Shown here: one piece after another, positions 55,647 to 64,000 of the stretch
Layout of the letters: the number at the start of each line of letters is the position of its first letter
How positions within the stretch are numbered: position 1 is the first letter of the stretch
DNA from: Rhizobium sp. ARZ01
GTDB taxonomy: Bacteria > Pseudomonadota > Alphaproteobacteria > Rhizobiales > Rhizobiaceae
Direction of reading: 5' to 3'
Length of the DNA stretch: 64,000 bases
NCBI RefSeq assembly: GCF_014851675.1
Contig: NZ_JACVAE010000002.1
Coordinates: forward strand, 558,001 to 622,000
The notes under the pieces: generated by a model
Seen by the model: the letters and a program-made list of their open reading frames with translations, nothing else
What the model was told of the DNA's origin: nothing
Database searches by the model: none
Program-made: the position numbers and the translations under genes

Positions 55647-57860
55647 ATGGCAAGTCGGCGCAAATCACAGCGGATCGAGCCCTCGTTCGACAACGAGGAC
55701 GATTATGACGACGATGATTTGCGCATCGACGAGGAGGATCGCGTGACAAGGACTGCAACGCGCAAGGCGAAGCCGGCCAAGCGGAACGCCGCACCTGCGC
55801 GACGCAGGAAGAGGTCCGGCACCCGTCGCTCCCAGAGCGGTGGTTTTCTAGGCGCCGTCCGCTTTCTCGCCTATTGGTGCATTGTACTGGGCATCTGGGG
55901 CGGCATGGGTGTCGGCGCACTCGTGCTTTACTACGGCGCGCAGATGCCGAGCGCAAAAAGCTGGTCGATCCCGGCACGGCCGCCAAATGTGAAGATCGTG
56001 GCGCGTGATGGGAGCCCCATCGCCAACCGCGGCACCACGGGCGGCGAGGCCCTGTCGCTCGAACAGATGTCACCTTACATTCCGCAGGCGGTGATCGCGA
56101 TCGAAGACCGGCGGTTCTATTCTCACTTCGGCATAGATCCGCTCGGCCTTGCCCGCGCGATGGTGACCAACCTCACCACCGGGCGCATGGTTCAGGGTGG
56201 CTCGACACTCACCCAGCAGCTTGCGAAGAACCTGTTCCTGTCTCCCGAGCGCACGCTTGAACGCAAGGTCCAGGAAGTGCTGCTCTCCTTCTGGCTCGAG
56301 CACAAGTACACGAAGGACGAGATCCTTGCGATGTACCTGAACCGGGTCTTCTTTGGCTCCAACGCCTATGGCGTCGAAGCGGCGTCCCGACGCTATTTCA
56401 ACAAATCCGCTCGCGACGTGAACCTTGGCGAAGCAGCGATGCTTGCCGGACTCTTGAAGGCGCCCTCCCGCCTCTCACCCGCGCGCGATCCCGAAGCCGC
56501 CGAAGCGCGGGCCCAGGTCGTGCTCGGCACAATGCGCGAAGCCGGCTTCGTCACCGACCGGGAAATCACCACCGCCATGTCCCAGGCTCCGACGCGGGCG
56601 AAGAGCTACTGGTCGGGTGCCGAGCATTACGCAGCCGACCTTGTCATGGACCAGGTGCCGAAACTCGTCGGCGATATTACGGAAGACCTCGTGGTTGAGA
56701 CCACGATCGATCTCGACCTCGAGAAGAAGGCGGACGAGGCGATCACCGCCATCATCGATGCCGAAGGTGACAAACTCAATGCCTCCCAGGCCGCGCTTGT
56801 TTCGATCGACGGTAGCGGCGCGATCCGGGCCCTTGTCGGCGGCCGAGACTACGCCACCAGCCAGTTTGACCGCGCCTCCAAGGCAAAGCGCCAGCCGGGA
56901 TCGGCCTTCAAGCCATTCGTTTTTGCGGCAGCGCTTGAAGCTGGCCGCTCGCCTCTCTCGGTACGTAACGATGCGCCGGTCAAGATCGGCAAGTGGACCC
57001 CGGAGAACTACGACCAGAAGTATCGCGGCGAGGTCACGCTCAGTTCGGCGCTCGCCAACTCGCTGAATACGATTGCGGCACAGCTCGTGATGGAAGTGGG
57101 GCCGGACCAGGTGATCAAGCTGGCGCACCGGCTCGGCATCGAATCCGAGATGCAGGCGAACGCCTCGATTGCGCTCGGAACGTCAGAGGTGACGCTCGTC
57201 GAGTTGACCTCCGCCTATGCCCCCTTCATGAACGGCGGCTACAAGGCGACGCCGCACATCATCCGCCGTATCTCGACTGCGGCCGGAAACGTGCTTTACG
57301 AGAACACCTATGACAACCCGCCGCGCGTTCTCGAGCCGGAAATCGTCGCGATGATGAATGGCATGCTGATGCGGGTGATCACCGAAGGCACCGGCAAGAA
57401 CGCCAAGCTGCCGGGTTGGCAACCGGCTGGCAAGTCCGGCACGACCCAGTCCTTCCGCGACGCGCTCTTCGTCGGCTACACGAGCAACCTGACGACCGGT
57501 GTCTGGTTCGGCAACGACGACGGCATGTCCATGAAGAAGGTGACGGGCGGCGGCCTGCCGGCCAAGGCCTGGAGCCGGTTCATGGTCGCGGCGCACGAGG
57601 GCCTGTCGCCTTCGCCGCTCTTCGGCACGACGGGCGGCGACCTTCCGGTCGTTCAGGCCGAGCCCGCCCCTGCCCCCGACGAGCCGGACACGCTCGCAGA
57701 GATGGTGGCGCGCGCTCTGGGAACGAGCACGCGAGGTGCCGGGGCCGAGACGCAAGCGCCGGAGAATGATGGCGGTCTACCGGTGCCGCCGGCGGATGTC
57801 GGCCAGCAGCCACCGGCGAAGCGGCGCTCCACCCTGCTCGATGTCCTGATCGGCGGCTGA
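55647..57860 (+). CDS. Class A penicillin-binding protein (PBP1-type)
   Basis: This bifunctional peptidoglycan glycosyltransferase and transpeptidase has 737 residues. A cytosolic tail has an acidic then a basic stretch (1-63), followed by a membrane helix (about 70-97). The GT51 domain carries IEDRRFYSHFG (E153) and GGSTLTQQLAKN. The transpeptidase has SxxK S419-A-F-K422, SxN at 472-474 and KSGT at 596-599, and the tail is proline-rich. Peripheral growth or repair of the wall is the expected role. A triple TTAA array upstream suggests cell-cycle control. Confidence 0.93.
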   Translation: MASRRKSQRIEPSFDNEDDYDDDDLRIDEEDRVTRTATRKAKPAKRNAAPARRRKRSGTRRSQSGGFLGAVRFLAYWCIVLGIWGGMGVGALVLYYGAQMPSAKSWSIPARPPNVKIVARDGSPIANRGTTGGEALSLEQMSPYIPQAVIAIEDRRFYSHFGIDPLGLARAMVTNLTTGRMVQGGSTLTQQLAKNLFLSPERTLERKVQEVLLSFWLEHKYTKDEILAMYLNRVFFGSNAYGVEAASRRYFNKSARDVNLGEAAMLAGLLKAPSRLSPARDPEAAEARAQVVLGTMREAGFVTDREITTAMSQAPTRAKSYWSGAEHYAADLVMDQVPKLVGDITEDLVVETTIDLDLEKKADEAITAIIDAEGDKLNASQAALVSIDGSGAIRALVGGRDYATSQFDRASKAKRQPGSAFKPFVFAAALEAGRSPLSVRNDAPVKIGKWTPENYDQKYRGEVTLSSALANSLNTIAAQLVMEVGPDQVIKLAHRLGIESEMQANASIALGTSEVTLVELTSAYAPFMNGGYKATPHIIRRISTAAGNVLYENTYDNPPRVLEPEIVAMMNGMLMRVITEGTGKNAKLPGWQPAGKSGTTQSFRDALFVGYTSNLTTGVWFGNDDGMSMKKVTGGGLPAKAWSRFMVAAHEGLSPSPLFGTTGGDLPVVQAEPAPAPDEPDTLAEMVARALGTSTRGAGAETQAPENDGGLPVPPADVGQQPPAKRRSTLLDVLIGG

Positions 57861-57983
57861 TTGGTGACAGTGTATGCCATGCAGCCTTGACGGAGGTGTA
57901 GCGCCCTCCCACATTCGTTCTGTGGCGGCAATTTGCGGATGTCTCAGCCTTCTGATCGCGCGACTTTTCGGGAAGATTGACGC

Positions 57984-58014
57984 CTTGCAGTCACCTAGAC
58001 TGATCCTTATATAG
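57984..58014 (+). promoter_or_regulatory. Heat-shock (RpoH) type promoter of dnaK
   Basis: CTTG, 18 bases, CTTATATAG fits the alphaproteobacterial RpoH consensus (CTTG-N17/18-CYTATNT). It lies about 110 bases before the dnaK start in a 261-base gap that shows no other feature. Confidence 0.65.
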
Positions 58015-58121
58015 CCGGAAGCCGCGGCTTTCGTCGCGAATTTCTGCAATACCATCCCACTAGGGACTGCCAAACGAATGCCTGATTGGGTTCTGGCAGT
58101 TCGCTTCAAGGAGAGAATGAC

Positions 58122-60035
<1,914 letters not shown>

Positions 60036-60046
60036 CAGCACAAGCT

Positions 60047-60075
60047 CCCGGCCGCGCGCTGCGCGGCCGGGCTTT
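60047..60075 (+). terminator. Partial terminator between dnaK and dnaJ
   Basis: An 11-pair GC-rich stem (60047-60057 with 60061-60071) and a short CTTT tail. It probably reduces read-through from dnaK into dnaJ. Confidence 0.65.
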
Positions 60076-60115
60076 CCGGTGCAACAGAGGCGGAAGACGA
60101 ACGAAGGACAAGTCC

Positions 60116-60259
60116 ATGATGCTTTCGGTTCACTGCGGTGACGATATCATGGTTTCCTCTGCCCTCCGGTCATCCACTATCTTGCCTTTTCGCCGTGAAG
60201 CCGGATACACCAAGAACGGCTGGCATTTCCCCTTTCAACGAACGAGACACCGTCCATGA
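60116..60259 (+). CDS. Candidate 47-residue protein between dnaK and dnaJ
   Basis: A short frame (MMLSVHCGDDIMVSSALR...) has AAGGA eight bases before its ATG and ends 18 bases before the dnaJ start. I see no motif. It could be a real small protein, a leader affecting dnaJ translation, or chance in GC-rich DNA. It lies downstream of the dnaK hairpin. Confidence 0.3.
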   Translation: MMLSVHCGDDIMVSSALRSSTILPFRREAGYTKNGWHFPFQRTRHRP

Positions 60260-60277
60260 GACGGGTGCGGCAGTGAT

Positions 60278-61411
60278 ATGGCTAAGACTGACTTCTATGA
60301 AACGCTGGGTGTGGCCAAGGGCGCCGACGAGAAGGAACTGAAGAGCGCCTTCCGCAAAATGGCAATGAAGTATCATCCCGACAAGAATCCGGGTGATGCC
60401 GCGGCTGAGGTTAAATTCAAGGAAGTCAATGAAGCCTACGAGATCCTCAAGGATCCACAGAAGCGCGCCGCTTACGACCGCTATGGCCACGCCGCCTTCG
60501 AGCAGGGCGGCATGGGCAGCGGTGGCTTCGGCGGCGGCGGTTTCGGCGCGGGTGGCTTCTCCGACATTTTCGAAGACATCTTCGGCGAGATGATGGGCGG
60601 CGGCCGCCAGCGGCGCTCCTCGGGTGGGCGCGAACGCGGCGCCGACCTGCGCTACAACATGGAAATCTCTCTGGAAGAGGCTTTTTCCGGCAAGACCGCA
60701 CAGATCCGTGTGCCGACGTCGATCACCTGCGACGTCTGCACCGGCTCCGGCGCCAAGCCCGGTTCCAAGCCGCAGACCTGCGGCACCTGCCAGGGCGCGG
60801 GCCGCGTCCGCGCAGCACAGGGCTTCTTCTCGATCGAACGGACCTGTCCGACCTGTCAGGGTCGCGGCACGGTCATCCCGGACCCCTGCACCAAGTGCCA
60901 TGGCCATGGCCGTGTGACCGAGGAGCGCTCGCTCTCCGTCAACATCCCTTCGGGCATCGAGGATGGCACGCGTATTCGCCTTGCCGGCGAAGGCGAGGCT
61001 GGCGTGCGTGGTGGACCGGCCGGCGACCTCTACATCTTCCTGTCGGTCAAGCCGCACGAGTTCTTCCAGCGCGACAGCGCAGACCTGCATTGCAGCGTTC
61101 CGATCTCGATTACCACGGCAGCGCTCGGTGGCACCTTCGACGTCTCCACGCTGGATGGCACCAAGTCGCGTGTCAGCGTTCCCGAAGGCACGCAGAACGG
61201 CCGGCAATTCCGCCTGAAGGGCAAGGGCATGCCGGTGTTGCGCTCAACCCAGGTTGGCGATCTCTATATCCAGATCCAGATCGAGACCCCGCAGAAGCTG
61301 ACCAAGCGGCAGCGCGAACTGCTCAAGGAGTTCGAGGAAATCTCCTCGAAGGAGAACAACCCGGAATCGGCCGGGTTTTTCGCCCGGATGAAGGAGTTCT
61401 TCGAGGGCTGA
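60278..61411 (+). CDS. dnaJ: Chaperone DnaJ (Hsp40)
   Basis: DnaJ is the co-chaperone that stimulates DnaK. The 377-residue protein has the J domain with HPD at 33-35, a Gly/Phe-rich linker (about 76-115), and four zinc repeats [24 protein letters not shown] and CTKCHGHG (about 148-215). The substrate-binding C-terminal domains follow. Transcribed after dnaK, with a strong terminator behind it. Confidence 0.97.
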   Translation: MAKTDFYETLGVAKGADEKELKSAFRKMAMKYHPDKNPGDAAAEVKFKEVNEAYEILKDPQKRAAYDRYGHAAFEQGGMGSGGFGGGGFGAGGFSDIFEDIFGEMMGGGRQRRSSGGRERGADLRYNMEISLEEAFSGKTAQIRVPTSITCDVCTGSGAKPGSKPQTCGTCQGAGRVRAAQGFFSIERTCPTCQGRGTVIPDPCTKCHGHGRVTEERSLSVNIPSGIEDGTRIRLAGEGEAGVRGGPAGDLYIFLSVKPHEFFQRDSADLHCSVPISITTAALGGTFDVSTLDGTKSRVSVPEGTQNGRQFRLKGKGMPVLRSTQVGDLYIQIQIETPQKLTKRQRELLKEFEEISSKENNPESAGFFARMKEFFEG

Positions 61412-61434
61412 AACCAGCGCATCCGGCAGATACG

Positions 61435-61459
61435 ATGCCCGGGGCGACCCGGGCATTTT
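61435..61459 (+). terminator. Terminator after dnaJ
   Basis: Nine-pair stem ATGCCCGGG / CCCGGGCAT, GCGA loop, T4. The T run reaches the stop codon of the converging NTPase gene. Confidence 0.88.
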
Positions 61460-62043
61460 CATTTCGAGCATGACGCTTGCGGTTGTGCCACCTGTGACAG
61501 GACGAACGCTACGCGGCGCTCCAGATCGGCTTTCGGCAACTCGATCGTCCTGTATCCGAGCCTTGCGAAGGTCGAAAGCGAAGCCTCGAATTGCAGAACA
61601 GCGTCCTCGAAAGAGTGCTTGCGTTCGCTGTCGCCGACGAAGATCTCCTGCCAGGGTGGCGTCAGGAACACGGACGAATGATACCGGCACTGCCATGCCG
61701 CCCGTTCGATATGGGCTGGGACAGCCTGTCCCACATACTCGAAGAAGGCGACCGCATCGATGACGCCGCGATCGAAGAAGACCATGCCTTCGCTGCTAGA
61801 CGCTGCTCCCAGCTGCTGCATGGCACGGGAAACGCAAAGTTCGGCAAAGAGCGGGGCGTCACACCACGGAAGCCCCGGGCCATCGATGAGATGCTGCTCC
61901 CGGACGATCTGCCGGCCCGGTTCCTCGAAGACAGTAAAGCCGCGCCGTTTCAAGGCGCCGAGCAGTGTCGACTTCCCGCCGCCCGAACAACCGGACAGAA
62001 GAATGAAGCGCTCGGCGCCGAGATGACCGTTTTCTTCGTGCAT
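61459..62043 (-). CDS. AAA-type P-loop NTPase/kinase-like protein
   Basis: The 194-residue protein has a P-loop GCSGGGKST (18-26) near the N-terminus and FFDRGVIDAV in the middle, resembling the AAA_28 family of nucleoside- or small-molecule-kinase-like ATPases. The substrate is unknown. GAGG seven bases before ATG 62043 supports the start. It converges on dnaJ, and its stop overlaps the dnaJ terminator. Confidence 0.78.
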   Translation of the reverse strand: MHEENGHLGAERFILLSGCSGGGKSTLLGALKRRGFTVFEEPGRQIVREQHLIDGPGLPWCDAPLFAELCVSRAMQQLGAASSSEGMVFFDRGVIDAVAFFEYVGQAVPAHIERAAWQCRYHSSVFLTPPWQEIFVGDSERKHSFEDAVLQFEASLSTFARLGYRTIELPKADLERRVAFVLSQVAQPQASCSK

Positions 62044-62178
62044 GACCAATCCTCATGGTGACAGCGCCGGTCGCAGTTGCGCCGCCGGCGATTTTGGGAA
62101 TGTCGGGAGATTGACGGGAGCGAGTTCAACCCCTTGCCCGAATGCGCCACAGGCGCGGGCTATAGTCAATCACAGCCT

Positions 62179-63006
62179 TCAGCGATCGAGATCGGCGGCG
62201 GCGAGTTCAGCGATACGAAGGTCGATATCGGCCGCCATATCGTCGTCCAGGTACCAGACAGCCGAAAGGCCGGACCAGGCGAGGATCCACTGTAGCAACC
62301 GGCGTCGCTCAAGTCCCGCTTCGGCGCACACGATTTCGAGGCGCCGTTCGAACCGCTCAGGGCGAGTGGCTACAGCAATCGACGGGTCGGCGAGATCCGG
62401 ATTGCAGAAGATGTTGGCGTAATCGAAGTAACGTTCGCCGCGAAGCCGCTTCGGATCAATTGCGAGCCAGCCGCGATCCCCGAAATCGAGGAAATTGTCG
62501 TGGTGCACATCGCCGTGCAAGACAACGATATCGCGCTGGCCGGCAAGGAGCGTCCGAACGACTTCGGCGGAACGACGCAGGACGCCACCATAGGCGGCGG
62601 CCCCCGGCTCGAGGGCCTCGAACCATCGCGACAATGGGATCAATTCCGGCAGTGGCTTGTCGCGCGGCGCGTGCAGCCTTGCGACCGAAGAGCAGAGGAT
62701 GCGTGTCGCCTCGTCGTCGCGCTCGCTTCGGGCATAGGCGGAAAGCGATCGCATACCTTCGGCACGCTCCAACAGCAGGCCATCGCCGTCATGTGCGTAG
62801 ACCCGCGCCGCGCCTTCCCCATCCCACCAGGCCATGAGCCGGCCGCCGTACCGTTCCTCGGTCTCGGTCGCTACCTTCAGCATCGCCGGATGACCCTGCC
62901 ATCGCACCGGCAGCAGATGGCTGCTCGGCGTAACCAGCGCCTCGCCATCCAGCGTCAACGCCCAGCGTTCGACAAAGGGTTGGAGGGCGGGGTCGATCGT
63001 CGGCAA
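62179..63006 (-). CDS. APH(6)/hydroxyurea-type phosphotransferase
   Basis: The 275-residue protein matches the aminoglycoside/hydroxyurea kinase family (PF04655 type; streptomycin 6-phosphotransferase relatives). The catalytic loop is HGDVHHDN (H164-N171) and the metal site IDPK (D184). The start is TTG with GAGGAG directly against it, which suggests weak translation. It begins four bases after the HAD phosphatase stop. The chromosomal core setting gives no sign of recent transfer. Whether it phosphorylates streptomycin or a natural metabolite is unknown. Confidence 0.8.
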   Translation of the reverse strand: MPTIDPALQPFVERWALTLDGEALVTPSSHLLPVRWQGHPAMLKVATETEERYGGRLMAWWDGEGAARVYAHDGDGLLLERAEGMRSLSAYARSERDDEATRILCSSVARLHAPRDKPLPELIPLSRWFEALEPGAAAYGGVLRRSAEVVRTLLAGQRDIVVLHGDVHHDNFLDFGDRGWLAIDPKRLRGERYFDYANIFCNPDLADPSIAVATRPERFERRLEIVCAEAGLERRRLLQWILAWSGLSAVWYLDDDMAADIDLRIAELAAADLDR

Positions 63007-63010
63007 CTCC

Positions 63011-63691
63011 TCAGGCAGCAGCGATGCGCCTCAGCGACAGCATGCCATCGACATCCGAATTCGCGTGGAGATCGTCATAGGCCATAATCCTTGGATGCTG
63101 CGTCTTCGGACCGTGTCCATGCGTTGCCGCCACGACCACCACGCTCGCACCGGCGCCCTCGCCGGCCTGAACGCCTGCCTCGACGTCCTCAAACACCAGA
63201 CACTGGCCGGCGTCGACCCCAAGGCGGGCCGCTCCCAGCAGGTAGCCCTCAGGTGAGGGCTTGCCGATCTTGACGTCCTCGGCAGTGACCATGACCTTCG
63301 GGATCGGGATGCCGGCGGCCGCAAGGCGGCGGTGTGCGAGGGCAATCGGGGCCGATGTGACGATCGCCCAGCGCTCCCTGGGCAAGGCCGACAGGAATGC
63401 GATGGCACCGGGAATGGCGACTACGCCGTCCACATCGGCTATTTCGCCCTTCTCAATTTCGAGGGCTTCGGCGATGGGATCCACACAGGGCAGGTTGAGC
63501 GCGCGGATCGTATCGATACCGCGCTTGCCATGCATCGTCGGCAGGAAGCTGTCGGCATCCAGTCCGTGGCGGCGAGCCCAATTGCCCCATACGCGCTCGG
63601 TGGAAGCCGTCGAGTCGAGAAGGGTGCCGTCCATGTCGAACAGGAAAGCAGCAAAGGTCTTGCCGAACACTGGAGAGGAATGCGCGTCCAC
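63011..63691 (-). CDS. HAD family sugar-phosphate phosphatase-like hydrolase
   Basis: The 226-residue HAD subfamily IA protein has the nucleophile motif DMDGT (D19, D21), motif II VTSAP, the lysine in GKPSPEGY and the late acidic motif FEDVEAG. Relatives act on sugar phosphates or phosphoglycolate. The start is GTG 63691. It is the first gene of a two-gene unit with the APH-like kinase. Confidence 0.85.
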   Translation of the reverse strand: MDAHSSPVFGKTFAAFLFDMDGTLLDSTASTERVWGNWARRHGLDADSFLPTMHGKRGIDTIRALNLPCVDPIAEALEIEKGEIADVDGVVAIPGAIAFLSALPRERWAIVTSAPIALAHRRLAAAGIPIPKVMVTAEDVKIGKPSPEGYLLGAARLGVDAGQCLVFEDVEAGVQAGEGAGASVVVVAATHGHGPKTQHPRIMAYDDLHANSDVDGMLSLRRIAAA

Positions 63692-63906
63692 GTTTCTGAT
63701 CCGTTTCCGAAATGCGCGCCAGCCGCGGCGCTCGTATACTTCGCTTAGCTTCCGATCGGGTCACGCGCAACCAATATTGGCTGTCGACACGCTGTTGCGA
63801 GACGGAAGACAGTCCATCAACGTGCAGGCTATGGCGCAGCAGCGACGAGAACATTATCTTCGCTTGTGAGGCTTTGGTTCTCTTCCAAACTGGCGGAGGG
63901 GATGAA

Positions 63907-64000
63907 ATGAAATACGCATCGACCGTCATTGCGACACTCGCAGTCCTCCTGGCGGTGGGCGTCGCGCGCGCCGACTCTCCCGATGACAACGAAGGTCAAT
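63907..64000 (+). CDS. Secreted protein, 3' end outside the window
   Basis: ATG 63907 is preceded by GGAGGGG at five to six bases and opens a frame to the window edge. The first 22 residues form a signal peptide (MKYASTVIATLAVLLAVGVARA|DS). Only nine mature residues are visible (DSPDDNEGQ), so the product cannot be identified. It is divergent from the HAD gene across a 215-base gap. Confidence 0.6.
   Translation, partial: MKYASTVIATLAVLLAVGVARADSPDDNEGQ

Overview
The window looks like a stretch of core chromosome from an alphaproteobacterium of the Rhizobiaceae, most probably Sinorhizobium/Ensifer. The evidence is high GC, the gene content and gene order (yejABEF, mepA, mgsA, glk, dapB, gpmA, then polA, dnaK, dnaJ), a BA14K-family protein, a Flp/Tad pilus locus, Yej-type peptide import, and TTAA-N7-TTAA motifs like those bound by CtrA. 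I see no rRNA, tRNA, CRISPR array, insertion sequence or prophage. The species call is an inference from layout, not from a search.

Layout. (1) 1-5475: nucleoside salvage, with deoC (cut by the window edge) and deoA on the plus strand, and deoB-add-upp on the minus strand; a small membrane-anchored aspartic protease lies between the two blocks. (2) 5630-17870: a complete-looking Tad/Flp type IVc pilus locus. The plus strand carries pilin, cpaA, cpaB, cpaC, cpaD, cpaE, cpaF, tadB and tadC. The minus strand carries two TadE-like pseudopilins, a stand-alone secretin N-domain protein and the TPR lipoprotein tadD. (3) 18005-21738: an M17 aminopeptidase, a MarR regulator coupled to an NlpC/P60 hydrolase, and a hydroxyacid reductase. 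(4) 21763-28879: the YejABEF peptide importer, divergent from the murein endopeptidase mepA. (5) 28990-33869: mgsA, glk, an ABC exporter, dapB and gpmA. (6) 33924-40260: DNA repair genes (Ada/Ogt-like, nth), a TetR/VOC divergent pair with clear operators, a CysZ-like protein and a chemoreceptor. (7) 40282-43141: elongation factor P with both of its lysine-modification enzymes. (8) 43249-48405: adenosine kinase, an SH3 protein, a glyoxylate/hydroxypyruvate reductase, and recF-moeB/thiF-GNAT. (9) 48505-61411: polA, a structured small RNA candidate in the polA leader region, an M20 peptidase, a flippase-like membrane protein, a BA14K protein, a class A PBP, then dnaK and dnaJ behind a heat-shock type promoter. 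(10) 61459-64000: a P-loop NTPase, an APH(6)-like kinase overlapping a HAD phosphatase unit, and the start of a secreted protein.

Themes linking the genes: purine and pyrimidine nucleoside recycling (deoCABD-type enzymes, upp, add, adenosine kinase); envelope building and turnover (class A PBP, MepA, Yej import, NlpC/P60, SH3 proteins); cell-cycle and surface functions probably tied to CtrA (pilus locus, chemoreceptor, PBP); and EF-P activation. The items most worth a second look are the three-hairpin RNA at about 51652-51799, the triple TTAA array at 55564-55589, the nested TetR operators at 36820-36866, the mepA/yej divergon and the stand-alone secretin N-domain next to the pilin gene.
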